Assembly: GCF_012926525.1 (NCBI RefSeq)
Contig: NZ_JABBNI010000036.1
Coordinates: forward strand, 1 to 64,000
Origin: Clostridium muellerianum
Lineage (GTDB): Bacteria; Bacillota; Clostridia; Clostridiales; Clostridiaceae
DNA length: 64,000 nt
Direction of reading: 5' to 3'
This document shows, piece after piece, positions 19,150 to 28,991 of the stretch. Position 1 is the stretch's first letter; each line of letters opens with the position of its first letter. Both the position numbers and the translations under genes were made by a program. The notes under the pieces were generated by a model that searched no databases, had not been told where the DNA came from, and was given only the letters and a program-made list of their open reading frames with translations.

Positions 19150-22071
19150 ATGATAGGTAATAATGTTATATTAAATGGGCCATATTTATTGTCTCCAACT
19201 GCGAATGGTATAACTGTAGTTTGGGAGACTAAAACTCAAATAGATGCAAAAGTATATTATGGAGTTAATGGTCAATTTGATCATGAAGCAGAAATACAAT
19301 TTCATATGGGAACGCCTTATAAGGATAACCATACGGGTAATTTTATTTATAATGCTAATATTAATAACCTTTATGAAAATACAGAATATGATTATAAGAT
19401 CCATTTAGAAAATGGTGAGAAAGCATTTGGACAGTTTAAGACTTTAGGTGCCAATCCACATAAGATCAAAATTTTTACAATAAGTGATTCGCATTTATTT
19501 TATACAAGTGATCAGTTTACTAATATAGCTTTAGAAAATAAGCCTGACTTTATTATTCATGTAGGAGATATCCCCTTTGGAACAGGATATCAAAGGGAAC
19601 AATATGAGGATAATTGGTTTAACAAGGTTTCTAAATTAATTAAAACAGTTCCATTTATACATATACCAGGTAATCATGATGATGGACCTTTTTACAATGA
19701 TTTCTTTACAGTTCCACAATCACAAACTTATAAATGTGATAAAAAAGGAAGAACATTTTCTTTTAATTATGGAAAAACACATTTTTTAATGATTGATAGT
19801 AATTCTTGGGGATTATTTGAAATGAATGCAGTTAATTCAGGTTTAACTGCAGATGATAAGATTAAGAAAATAATTTATAATACATTAGCTTGGATAACTG
19901 ATGATTTAAAATCAGAACAAGCACAAAAGGCTAATTGGCGAGTAATGGTACTTCATCATCCATATACAGATGAATTTAACAATAAATATATTGTCCCTAT
20001 TGCAGAAAAATATAATGTTAATTTTGTATTAAGTGGTCATTTGCATTATTATATTAAGAATATTTCTATAAATCCTAAAGTAGGTGCAAAAACAGTTTAT
20101 ATAACACAAGGAAGTGCTCAAGATGGAGAAAGTGAATTAAATTTAGGAAATTCAAACAAACGTTTATTAGCAGAATTTCCAGAGGTTGTTGCATTAGGAA
20201 AAGGAAACTATGGATGTTTAGAGATAACAGATGATAGTTTTACTTATGAAAGCTTTGGATTTGATAATGATAAAAAAGAAGAAATATTAGTTGATACAGT
20301 AACTTTAGTAAATGAAGAACCTAAAGTAGTAATATCAGATATTGAAATTAATAGCATTGATAATTTTGGACATGTTGAAATTGCTGGTAGAGCCAAAAAT
20401 TTAGGACATGGTATAGCTTCTGTAGTGGTTAAGGTGATTGATAATGGAAGCGAGCATTTAGTTAATTTATTTGGCAGTAAGGGTAATGAGAGAGTTATTG
20501 CATTAAATTATAATGACGAGAAAGATTTCATTGCAATATATGAAGCAAAAACTCCAGGACAACATGAATTATGTATTAAAAATGTAATTAAAAAGATTAT
20601 GGTATCTGAACCGGAGCAGTTAACTTTTGAACATATGAAACTTAAAATTGATGATGAGAGAAACAGCAATATATTAATTGCTAGTGTGGAGATTACCAAC
20701 AATTTAAGTAGTAAAATGCATATTCCAGTTGAACTTTTTGTTGATAAAAGTGTTGTTGAAACAAAAATGGTATTTTTAAGAGGATACGAGAAAAAAACTA
20801 TAGAATATCATTATAAATTTTCACGAGGTGGAAACTATAAAGTGAAAATAGGTAATTTAGAGGAAAAAGAAGTCAAAGTACAAGGTTCTATATGCATAAT
20901 ACCAAGGGTTAAGGATTTATCTGGAAATGGTAATGATGCACTATTACATGGAACAACAAAAGTACAGAAAGAAAATGGTAGGGTAGTTGTTGATTTAGAT
21001 GAGTATGGTGATTATTTGGAAATTCCTGATCACAATAGTTTGCGTGTAGATGATGGTTTTACTGGTATGGTTTGGGCAAGTGTTAAGCGATTAGCTAAAA
21101 ATACAGAAATGTCACATAACCCATTAATGGTTAAAGGAAAATCCATTGGATGGGGGGCTACATATTTGCTTCGTATGGCAGTTGAGAGAGCAGGAAGTTT
21201 GAAATGGGGAGTTTGTCATGATATTACAGAATATGCATGGCAGGGTGGTAATGCGAGTTTAAATGAATGGGTTCAATATACAGCAACTTTCTCTAAAGAA
21301 AGTGGTGGTGTTTCTTATTGTAATTCAAATAAGGTTGCAGAAATTTTGGGCATTACAAAAGATGCTAAATTAAGAAATTGGGAAGGTGAACCAATATTTG
21401 TTGGATATTCACGTATTGGCCATGTAATCAAAGAAATTGAAAAACCTAAATATTATACACATCTTCCAGCAAGGGTTAGTCAAGTAAGATTTTACACAAC
21501 AAAGCTATCTAGTGAGGAAAATAAATTTATTTATAAAAATCCTACTGAAGTTGGACCAAAAGCTGATAAGTTAGCAGTTTGGTTGGATTTCAGTAATATA
21601 GAATGTACTGGAACGCATATTACAGAATGGAGACGTCCTGCGGCATTTAATCCTTCATATAAAACAGAAAAAAATCATTGGAGTTTTAATGAAATTAATA
21701 TTACTGCTGCTGTTCCAGGAAAATCCTTGGTGGAGATAATAGTAGAAGTTTCTGACGATGGTGATTTAGTAAAGGATTCTAAAAATATTTGTATTAAGGA
21801 TGGAACAAGTTGTGTAGATATTTCACATTTGCAGCAGGCACAGTATATTAGGGTAGTAACAAAACTTACTGCTGAGGTGTGTGACAAGGGTACTTTTATT
21901 CCAGAGATATTTGAATATCGGATAATTGCATCAAGGGAAAATAATTTTACTGAAATGATATGGTCAACACGTGATGATTGGCAAAAAGGAGAATTTTTAG
22001 GTGCAGTTGGCTTTGAAAATGCTGATAGATTAAAAACTTTTCACGAGTATACAGATGTTATTCATGGATAA
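19150..22071 (+). CDS. Large multidomain calcineurin-like phosphoesterase
   Basis: A 973-residue protein with no signal peptide or membrane segment visible. An N-terminal Ig/fibronectin-like domain (about 1-100) resembles that of purple acid phosphatases. The metallophosphoesterase domain has SDSH (Asp113, His115), VGDIPF, GNHDD (174-178), LHHPY and GHLH (296-299), a complete metal set. Beta-rich segments follow, then a LamG/concanavalin-like domain from about 590 (LSGNGNDALLHGT). The C-terminal 150 residues are unassigned. Start ATG 19150 has AGGAGG 8 bases upstream; ATG 19144 is too close to it. The gene follows an OPA-type transporter, so hydrolysis of an imported phosphoester inside the cell is the simplest reading. 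Signal-less secretion cannot be excluded. Confidence 0.8.
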   Translation: MIGNNVILNGPYLLSPTANGITVVWETKTQIDAKVYYGVNGQFDHEAEIQFHMGTPYKDNHTGNFIYNANINNLYENTEYDYKIHLENGEKAFGQFKTLGANPHKIKIFTISDSHLFYTSDQFTNIALENKPDFIIHVGDIPFGTGYQREQYEDNWFNKVSKLIKTVPFIHIPGNHDDGPFYNDFFTVPQSQTYKCDKKGRTFSFNYGKTHFLMIDSNSWGLFEMNAVNSGLTADDKIKKIIYNTLAWITDDLKSEQAQKANWRVMVLHHPYTDEFNNKYIVPIAEKYNVNFVLSGHLHYYIKNISINPKVGAKTVYITQGSAQDGESELNLGNSNKRLLAEFPEVVALGKGNYGCLEITDDSFTYESFGFDNDKKEEILVDTVTLVNEEPKVVISDIEINSIDNFGHVEIAGRAKNLGHGIASVVVKVIDNGSEHLVNLFGSKGNERVIALNYNDEKDFIAIYEAKTPGQHELCIKNVIKKIMVSEPEQLTFEHMKLKIDDERNSNILIASVEITNNLSSKMHIPVELFVDKSVVETKMVFLRGYEKKTIEYHYKFSRGGNYKVKIGNLEEKEVKVQGSICIIPRVKDLSGNGNDALLHGTTKVQKENGRVVVDLDEYGDYLEIPDHNSLRVDDGFTGMVWASVKRLAKNTEMSHNPLMVKGKSIGWGATYLLRMAVERAGSLKWGVCHDITEYAWQGGNASLNEWVQYTATFSKESGGVSYCNSNKVAEILGITKDAKLRNWEGEPIFVGYSRIGHVIKEIEKPKYYTHLPARVSQVRFYTTKLSSEENKFIYKNPTEVGPKADKLAVWLDFSNIECTGTHITEWRRPAAFNPSYKTEKNHWSFNEINITAAVPGKSLVEIIVEVSDDGDLVKDSKNICIKDGTSCVDISHLQQAQYIRVVTKLTAEVCDKGTFIPEIFEYRIIASRENNFTEMIWSTRDDWQKGEFLGAVGFENADRLKTFHEYTDVIHG

Positions 22072-22298
22072 CCTGACATGCAATTAAGCATATATTCTGT
22101 GAGAATAACTGAAAGGTTATTGTTTATTAATATAAGATTTTTAGATTACAAATTATCTTATTATCAATTAGAACTTAGATATACAAGTGTTTTTAAATTT
22201 GCCTTATATATTTAAGATAAATTATTAGTCAGAAGTCTCAAATGTATTTTAGATAATTAAAAGGGTTTGATTATAATAAAATAAGGGGATGTGTTATA

Positions 22299-23267
22299 TT
22301 GAAAAAGAAAATTGGGTTAAGCATAATAATTCTGTTCTTTATTGGAGCTATTTTTACTTCATGTAACTATACTGATTCAAAAAAAACAGATACTCAAACG
22401 AATAAATCAATAAATGAGGCTAGTAAGAAAGATGTTAAATTAGTAATTGATCTAGAAAATAAAGATTCTCTTCCCAAAAACTTTAGAATGTCAAATAAAA
22501 AGCTTGACGCTGATAAAGTAGGTTCTACTAATCTAGAAGGATTAGCTAATTTAAATATTGCAGGAGGACAAACAGTTTCTGAAAAAAATCTTGCTTTAAT
22601 AAAAAAAGAAATAGGTGATAAACCTATTATAGACATTGATCTTCGTCAAGAATCTCATGGACTTATTAATGGCATGGTAATTAGTTGGTTTGGTAATAAT
22701 GATGATGCTAATATTGGTCTTACGAGAGAGCAAGTCGTAAAAGACGAAAAAGATAAATTAGACAAAATATCAAAAGAAAAGTATGCTAAATTTGAAAACC
22801 TTCCTAAAGAATCTGTAAATACTATATCAGAAATTAAAAATCCAGAAAAGGTCCAAACTGAAGAAGAATTAGCCAAATCACAAGGTGTAGGTTATCTAAG
22901 AATTACTGTATCAGATCATTTGAAGCCTCTTAATGATCAAGTTGATTTATTTGTCAGCTCTGTAAAGGATACACCTAAGGATACATGGTTATATTTTCAT
23001 TGTAGAGCTGGTATTGGCAGAACAACAACCTTTATGGCAATGTATGATATGATGCATAATGCTAAAACAGTGTCTTTTGATGACATAGTAAAACGTCAGT
23101 TTTTAATTGGAGGTACTAATCTAGTAGACTGTACTAAACCAAGAAATAAAAAACAACATGAAGAGAGAGCTGAATTTGTAAAGAAATTTTATCAATATTG
23201 CCACGATAATAATGATGGTTTCAAAACTACTTGGTCACAGTGGTGCAAAAATAATAATATTCAATAA
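22299..23267 (+). CDS. PTP-like cysteine phytase, predicted lipoprotein
   Basis: A 322-residue protein with a lipoprotein signal: basic MKKK, a hydrophobic stretch, then FTSC with Cys22 as the lipidated residue. The mature part matches PTP-like inositol polyphosphatases such as Selenomonas PhyA. It has LPKNFR, DLRQESHGLING, the general-acid loop SDHLKP with Asp206, and the P-loop HCRAGIGRT with nucleophile Cys235 and Arg241. The length is near the family's (about 320-350). Such enzymes strip phosphates from phytate. The surface location next to inositol genes fits phytate use. A protein tyrosine phosphatase is the alternative, but QESHG is a phytase trait. The start is TTG with AAGGGG upstream. 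Confidence 0.87.
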   Translation: MKKKIGLSIIILFFIGAIFTSCNYTDSKKTDTQTNKSINEASKKDVKLVIDLENKDSLPKNFRMSNKKLDADKVGSTNLEGLANLNIAGGQTVSEKNLALIKKEIGDKPIIDIDLRQESHGLINGMVISWFGNNDDANIGLTREQVVKDEKDKLDKISKEKYAKFENLPKESVNTISEIKNPEKVQTEEELAKSQGVGYLRITVSDHLKPLNDQVDLFVSSVKDTPKDTWLYFHCRAGIGRTTTFMAMYDMMHNAKTVSFDDIVKRQFLIGGTNLVDCTKPRNKKQHEERAEFVKKFYQYCHDNNDGFKTTWSQWCKNNNIQ

Positions 23268-23312
23268 GGAATCTTCCAAAAATAATAAGTCTATCATATT
23301 AGAGATATTAAT

Positions 23313-23345
23313 AAAAACACTAGCATTATGCTTAGTGTTTTTGTG
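23313..23345 (+). terminator. Terminator after the phytase gene
   Basis: AAAACACTA pairs with TAGTGTTTT around a 9-base loop and runs into a T-rich tail. It closes the proposed inositol phosphate module. Confidence 0.8.
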
Positions 23346-23464
23346 TTTTACAAGTAATATTTTTAATTACATTGAAAAAAATTATGTAATATTATAAAAT
23401 AAACATAATAATATGTAGAAAAAATAGCATAAGCTCATAAAACAACGAAAGATAGGTGGAATTG

Positions 23465-24331
23465 ATGTTAAAGATCATACTAGGATTTATGGTAGTAAGT
23501 GCTTTATGTTTTCTAGTAATACTTATCAAAGATTACATTAAGAAAAAAAATAATGGCATACTGGAAGAAGGAAGTTCTATAAAGTTTGGATTCATTGGTA
23601 TGTTAGGCAACTTTTTAGACACTTTAGGAATAGGAAGTTTTGCTGTAGAAACATCGCTATTTAAGAATTTTAATATGATAGAGGATAAAAAGCTTCCAGG
23701 AACTTTAAATGTAGCTAATACTATTCCTACTATGACAGAAGCACTTATATTTATGACTGTAATAAAAGTAGATGCTGTTACTCTTTTCAGTATGCTGGCA
23801 TCTGCAGTAGCAGGTGCTGTTGTAGGTGCAAGAGTTGTTTCTAAGTTTAAGGAAAGAACCATTCAGATTGCTATGGGTATATCTTTAGTAGTAGTAGCTT
23901 TACTTATGGTAGCAGGACAATTAAATCTTTATCCAGTAGGGGGAAATGCTACAGGCTTAACAGGAGTAAAACTTGCAATTGGAATTATAGGAAATTTTGT
24001 ATTTGGAGCACTTATGACTGTAGGTATAGGACTTTATGCACCTTGTATGGCTTTAGTATTTGCATTAGGAATGGGACCTAAGGTTGCATTCCCTATAATG
24101 ATGGGTTCCTGTGCGTTATTAATGCCATTCTCATCCTATGAATTTATAAAAAGTGGAGCATATTCAAGTAAAGCATCGATACCTATAACTATATTAGGTA
24201 CTATAGGAGTATTAATAGCTGCATATATTGTAAAGTCATTACCTTTAAATATTTTGAAATGGGTAGTTGTTTGTGTAATAATTTATACTTCATTTGTTAT
24301 GTTTAAATCTGCTAAATTAAATCGCAGGTAG
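23465..24331 (+). CDS. TSUP (TauE/SafE) family permease
   Basis: A 288-residue integral membrane protein with about eight helices. The family's repeated halves are visible, with Gly-rich GMLGNFLDTLGIGSF in the first and IGNFVFGALMTVGIG in the second. TSUP proteins move sulfite, sulfonates or other small organic anions. The substrate here is unknown. The frame opens at GTG 23456, but ATG 23465 is preceded by AGGTGG at suitable spacing. A terminator separates it from the phytase gene, so it is probably its own unit. Confidence 0.8.
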   Translation: MLKIILGFMVVSALCFLVILIKDYIKKKNNGILEEGSSIKFGFIGMLGNFLDTLGIGSFAVETSLFKNFNMIEDKKLPGTLNVANTIPTMTEALIFMTVIKVDAVTLFSMLASAVAGAVVGARVVSKFKERTIQIAMGISLVVVALLMVAGQLNLYPVGGNATGLTGVKLAIGIIGNFVFGALMTVGIGLYAPCMALVFALGMGPKVAFPIMMGSCALLMPFSSYEFIKSGAYSSKASIPITILGTIGVLIAAYIVKSLPLNILKWVVVCVIIYTSFVMFKSAKLNRR

Positions 24332-25292
24332 GAATTGAGTTTGTGGATTAAAATTAAAAAATATTAGGGGGGTGGTGCACTAATTAATTAGTGAGTCAGC
24401 CCTTTTAAGATATATGTATATCTTAAAACACCATTGTCAATTCTCAACTTTTAGGAAAATTTATATATAAAATGGAATGTTTAAAGGAGCTAATTGCAAC
24501 TAAAAACCATATATCTCCATTCAGGCTGCTACTATAAGGGAGAGTCTGCTCTTTGAATGAGGAGTATTATTCTATAAAAGTCTAGTTTAGATGCCTTAAA
24601 TATAAAAAGTGATTATAATGCAGATGTCAATTGAGATATTTTATAGAAATTAAACACTAGTGATTTAAATTAAAAAAACAGCAAAAAACATCGAAAATTT
24701 AATAATAGTGTATTTTTTTGAATTTAAATGTTATAATATATCAAAGAATGTATACTATTTTAGAAATAGTAATAATAATATATGTTTAAATAATCACACT
24801 TATTTTATAATAATCCAAGAGTGTTAAAAATTTTTTTACTAACTCCGTTTTTAGCTTATAGGTATATCTAATAAATTAAATTTATATCCTTATCCGATTT
24901 ACAATAACTTTTACATACATCAGAAGTACAATAAAGATAAGGCTTGTTAGTTCGTGATGAAGGCTAGCTTTCTTACTAATAGTGTTATTTATATGAAACA
25001 AATCATATACCATAGGTTGATTGCGTTTTCAGATAGAAAAATTGACTTTAGTATGTCCAATTAGAGATGCGTATTTATTTTTCTTTTGACCTAAAATATT
25101 TCTCAATCATTCGTAAATAAATCCCATACTAAAAAACTTGGAATTTTATTAAATTTGCCAAGTATTTTAAGTAAAAATTATTTTTACTTAAAATTTGGAG
25201 GTGAATAATAAGAAAGCATCCTTAAGGATTATGATAAATGGAGAATTAAGGGTTTTCAAATATATTTTTATTAAAAAATAAGGGGAGAAAAA
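24332..25292. other. Long non-coding gap with hairpins
   Basis: No convincing gene is seen in 961 bases. Hairpins lie at about 24376-24391 (CACTAATTAATTAGTG), 24403-24428 (a TTTTAAGATATA palindrome) and 24512-24567 (CTCCATTCA pairing with TGAATGAGGAG around a 30-base middle). They could be remnants of a lost insertion sequence or a leader for the chemoreceptor gene. I recognise no riboswitch. Confidence 0.5.
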
Positions 25293-27275
25293 ATGAAAAA
25301 AAAATATTTGAGCACAGGAAGTAGAATAATGATACAAGTAGTATTACTAATTGTATTAATTTCTTCAATAACTTTAGGAGTATCATTTTATAAAACTAAA
25401 GAAAGTATAATTTCTACTACAAATCAAACATTAATTAATCGCACAAAAGATAATACTAATAGTATATTAGACGAATTTAATAAGAGAACCTATCAGCTAA
25501 AGTATATAAGTTCACTGCCAGAAATTCAAAGTTTTGATTGGAAATTACAAGAAAGCGTTCTTATGAGGGAATCTAAAGTTTGGGGATTTGATTGTATTTA
25601 TTTAGTTGATAATAGTGGAATGGCATATTATCCAGGTGGTGGACAATCAAAAACAGACGACAATTTTTTTAGTGAAATTAAGAAGAAACAACAATTTATA
25701 ACAGAACCATGGGTAAATAACAGCAAGACAGAATCTGTTACTACAATCATAATACCAGTAAAGGATTCCAATGATAAAGTTAAAGAATATATGTGTGGAA
25801 CACTAAATTTAAAGAATGTTAATGATATAATTCAAAGAGTAGAAGTTGGAGACAGCGGTTATGCATTTATAGTTAATAATCAAGGTACAATAGTTGCGCA
25901 TAAAAATATGGAAATGGTAATGAATAAAAAAAGTATATATGACGCAAATGCTAAAGACCAAGTTAAAGCTTTTATGGAAAAAGTAACAAAGAGTGAAACT
26001 GGAGTTCAGAAAATAAATTTAGATGGAAAGAAAGTGTTTGCATCATATACACCAATAAAGGGGACAACTTGGTCAACTGTTCTAGTTGTATCTGAAGCAG
26101 AAATATTAAGTGATATAAATAATATTGCTAAGATTGAGATACTATTATTAACCAGTGCAATTATAGTAGGAATTATTATTTCTCTTGCCATAAAATTTGG
26201 CATAGCACGTGAGTTAAAAAGCTTTAAAATATATTCAGAAGAATTATTTAAACGAAATTTAACTCATAGAGGGATAATAGAAAGAAAAAATGATTTTGGA
26301 AAAGTGTTAGAATCGTTAAATACCAGCATTGACGTACTGCATAGTACTATAAATAAAGTAAAGGATGAAAGTTCTAATATTTTGAATAGTAATTTAGAAA
26401 TAGATTCAATGATTGTAGGAGTTTCAAATGAATCTCAACAAATTGCTGCTACCATAGAAGAAATATCAGCTAGTATGGAAGAATGTTCTAAGGTAACAAA
26501 GCAAATTAATTTGATGATACAGGAAATTAATGAAAATTCCCAAAAATCGGTTACACAAGCGGATTCTGCAATAAGTCTAGCTAATAATATAGAAATACAA
26601 TCAAATAATGCGAATATAGAGACAATGGATTCAAAGAATAAAGTTGAACAATTATATAAAAAATGTAGGGATAATTTGTTAAATTCATTAGATAAGATAG
26701 GAAATGTTCAAAAAATTTCAGCAATATCTAAAAGTATTCTTGAAATATCAGAACAAACTAATTTATTATCGTTGAATGCATCAATTGAAGCAGCTAGAGC
26801 AGGTGAGGCTGGAAAAGGATTTGCAGTTGTAGCAGATCAAGTAAAGAGATTAGCAGAGGAATCAGCAAATGCTGTTAAAGATATTCAACTAAATGTTAAT
26901 GAGTCATTAACTGCAGTTAATGATTTATCAGTAACTTCAAAAGAATTATTACAGATTGTTGAAAGTGACATTTTAAATGACTACAATAAATTATTAAATG
27001 TAACAGCTTCGTATAAAGGAACAGGTGAAGATGTAAAGAATATGGCAAATAGTTTTTTCAATATGTCTAATGAAATTTATATATCAATTAATTCTATTGA
27101 AGAAAATATAGAAGAATTAAATACATCAATATCTAATGTTGCAGAAGCTTCGGCATTAATTGCTAAAAATATGACTAATATAAGTAATGATAATGAAGGA
27201 ATTGTAGAGAAATCAAATTCAAATAAAGAAAAGGCTAATGCATTGTTTGAATTAGTTGATAAGTTTAAATTGTAA
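25293..27275 (+). CDS. Methyl-accepting chemotaxis protein with Cache-type sensor
   Basis: A 660-residue chemoreceptor. Helix 1 is at about 12-32, an extracellular double-Cache-like sensor runs from about 35 to 275 ([31 protein letters not shown]), helix 2 is at about 283-303, then a weakly conserved HAMP-like linker. The cytoplasmic signalling hairpin tip reads [20 protein letters not shown], the hallmark for CheA/CheW contact. The ligand is unknown; Cache domains often bind amino acids or small carboxylates. AAGGGGAG lies upstream. Confidence 0.92.
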   Translation: MKKKYLSTGSRIMIQVVLLIVLISSITLGVSFYKTKESIISTTNQTLINRTKDNTNSILDEFNKRTYQLKYISSLPEIQSFDWKLQESVLMRESKVWGFDCIYLVDNSGMAYYPGGGQSKTDDNFFSEIKKKQQFITEPWVNNSKTESVTTIIIPVKDSNDKVKEYMCGTLNLKNVNDIIQRVEVGDSGYAFIVNNQGTIVAHKNMEMVMNKKSIYDANAKDQVKAFMEKVTKSETGVQKINLDGKKVFASYTPIKGTTWSTVLVVSEAEILSDINNIAKIEILLLTSAIIVGIIISLAIKFGIARELKSFKIYSEELFKRNLTHRGIIERKNDFGKVLESLNTSIDVLHSTINKVKDESSNILNSNLEIDSMIVGVSNESQQIAATIEEISASMEECSKVTKQINLMIQEINENSQKSVTQADSAISLANNIEIQSNNANIETMDSKNKVEQLYKKCRDNLLNSLDKIGNVQKISAISKSILEISEQTNLLSLNASIEAARAGEAGKGFAVVADQVKRLAEESANAVKDIQLNVNESLTAVNDLSVTSKELLQIVESDILNDYNKLLNVTASYKGTGEDVKNMANSFFNMSNEIYISINSIEENIEELNTSISNVAEASALIAKNMTNISNDNEGIVEKSNSNKEKANALFELVDKFKL

Positions 27276-27413
27276 TTAGAAATAAGAATTAGCATATGAA
27301 TTTACCTACCTGCTTTTTAATTATATTGGAAGATAATTTATATTTCTCTTATAATGTTTAAGTCTGCCAGGTTTAGTAATAAATTAGTAGTTGAAGGTTA
27401 AAAAATTATTAAG

Positions 27414-27450
27414 ACTTTCAGTAGCATATATACTACTGAAAGTTTTTTAA
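27414..27450 (+). terminator. Terminator upstream of lgt
   Basis: ACTTTCAGTAG pairs perfectly with CTACTGAAAGT around an 8-base loop, followed by TTTTTT. It closes the chemoreceptor unit. Confidence 0.85.
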
Positions 27451-27495
27451 TGTATAATATTAATATTTAAAATTAAAAATGAGGAAGGTGATTTT

Positions 27496-28266
27496 ATGAA
27501 TCCTATAGCTTTTTCCATCAATGGGTTTGATATAAGATGGTATGGAATAATTATAGGTTTTGGGGTTGTGATGGCCCTTATATTAGGAAATATAAATTGT
27601 AAATTTAGAAAGTATAGCTTTGACAGTCTTATAGATGTGTTTCTAATTTCTTTTCCCGTTGCTGTAATAGGAGCAAGAGCTTATTATGTATTTTTTGAGT
27701 TTGACCAATATAGGAATAATATTATGAGTATGTTTAATATACGACAGGGTGGATTAGCTATTCATGGAGGCGTATTATTTGGATTAACTACAGCCTTTAT
27801 TTATACAAGATATAAAAAAATAAACTTTTTAGAGTTAGCTGATATAGCAGCACCGTCTATAATCTTAGGGCAATGTATAGGAAGATGGGGAAATTTTTTT
27901 AATGGAGAGGCTCATGGAGGAGTTGTATCTTATGAATTTATAAAGCATTTTCCTTTATTTATACAAAAAGGTATGTATATAGATGGAAGCTACTATCATC
28001 CTACTTTTTTATATGAATCCATTTGGAATTTTTGTGTATGTTTGATACTTGTATATCTGCTTCGAAAAATATTAAAAAATGGAAGTGTTATTTTAGTTTA
28101 TATAGGATTATATTCTTTAGGAAGATTTTTTATAGAAGGATTAAGAACAGATAGCTTAATGTTTTATGGTGTTAGAACGGCTCAGTTAGTAAGTATGACG
28201 GGAATAATTTTCAGTATTGGATTTTTATTATTTATGTATAGAAAAAAATTTTCTAGAAACTCCTAA
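27496..28266 (+). CDS. lgt: Prolipoprotein diacylglyceryl transferase
   Basis: A 256-residue membrane enzyme with about seven helices that attaches diacylglycerol to the lipobox Cys of prelipoproteins. Family motifs are [10 protein letters not shown] near the N-terminus, [12 protein letters not shown] and [18 protein letters not shown]. It would process lipoproteins such as the phytase-like product encoded upstream, although there is no operon link. The RBS is GAGGAAGGTG. Confidence 0.93.
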   Translation: MNPIAFSINGFDIRWYGIIIGFGVVMALILGNINCKFRKYSFDSLIDVFLISFPVAVIGARAYYVFFEFDQYRNNIMSMFNIRQGGLAIHGGVLFGLTTAFIYTRYKKINFLELADIAAPSIILGQCIGRWGNFFNGEAHGGVVSYEFIKHFPLFIQKGMYIDGSYYHPTFLYESIWNFCVCLILVYLLRKILKNGSVILVYIGLYSLGRFFIEGLRTDSLMFYGVRTAQLVSMTGIIFSIGFLLFMYRKKFSRNS

Positions 28267-28355
28267 TATATTTTTTTATATTGGTTAGATTATGAAATGA
28301 AGCTTTACAAGAGTTTTGCAAATTATAATTTAATGTATTAGGAGGTAGGGAAAAA

Positions 28356-28508
28356 ATGTCTCACAAGAATAATAAAAATAGCAAGGATAACAAAAAAGCT
28401 GGTAATAAAACAAAAGAAGAACTTCATAAGATGAAAATGGAGATTTCAAATGATATAGGTTTTTCAAGTCAAACTAAAAAACTTGGAAAAAACAAGCCTA
28501 AAGATTAG
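28356..28508 (+). CDS. Small SASP-like protein
   Basis: A 50-residue, very basic protein with a strong AGGAGGTAGGG ribosome binding site. The segment KEELHKMKMEISNDIG recalls the helix of alpha/beta-type small acid-soluble spore proteins. The rest is Lys/Asn-rich. It may bind DNA in the spore, but the match covers only one helix, so a conserved small protein of unknown role is also possible. Confidence 0.55.
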   Translation: MSHKNNKNSKDNKKAGNKTKEELHKMKMEISNDIGFSSQTKKLGKNKPKD

Positions 28509-28523
28509 AATATAATAAAAAAA

Positions 28524-28569
28524 TACCTTAGCTATTTTATATTTACGTACTAATAAAATAGCTAAGGTA
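28524..28569. terminator. Hairpin after the small SASP-like gene
   Basis: TACCTTAGCTATTTTAT pairs with ATAAAATAGCTAAGGTA. The T-tract lies on the minus-strand side, so it would terminate leftward transcription best, and possibly both directions. Confidence 0.6.
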
Positions 28570-28725
28570 CCTAACGGAGGATAGAACTATTGAGTATTTA
28601 TTTTTATGTAATAATTACAACCAAACCGTTCATGATGTAAAAATTACTTATAAGTAAATTATACCATTAATTATATGGATTAATAAAGTAAAATATTATA
28701 TAAATAGCTAATTAATTTAATTAGT

Positions 28726-28878
28726 CATCTGAAGGGAAATAACAAGTCCAATATGCCACGGATGTTTTTGTAAGACAAGGAGACAGGTTACGCAGAAGCT
28801 TAAGCTATCTAATGGTTTTGTGGACGCAGTATTACAAAAAATAGACTATCATATGGACTTGTTATTTTCTTTGAAATG
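28726..28878 (+). repeat. MITE-like palindromic repeat, copy 2
   Basis: Same family and orientation as 7386-7542. The ends are CATCTGAAGGGAAATAACAA and TTGTTATTTTCTTTGAAATG. The core TAAGACAAGGAGACAGGTT is conserved. Confidence 0.8.
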
Positions 28879-28881
28879 CTT

Positions 28882-28934
28882 TATATATAAGATTACCCAG
28901 CACTTTTACAAGTACTGGGTAATCTTATATATTT
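28882..28934. terminator. Hairpin downstream of htrA
   Basis: ATATAAGATTACCCAG pairs with CTGGGTAATCTTATAT. It lies 58 bases beyond the htrA stop on the minus strand and likely terminates that transcript. Confidence 0.65.
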
Positions 28935-28991
28935 GAAATTTTAAGAGGGCATTTATGAAGTTTTAAAATTATTTTAAATCATATTTTTAAG

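Noticed and set aside
22299-23267. Ordinary protein tyrosine phosphatase
   Set aside because: The P-loop alone would allow it, but QESHG, LPKNFR and the SDHLKP loop fit the phytase branch.
23212-23397. 61-codon frame overlapping the phytase end
   Set aside because: It runs through the terminator hairpin at 23313-23345 and has no ribosome binding site of its own.
24376-24570. Hairpin cluster considered as a riboswitch for the chemoreceptor gene
   Set aside because: No conserved aptamer words of a known class are visible and the distance to the gene is over 700 bases.
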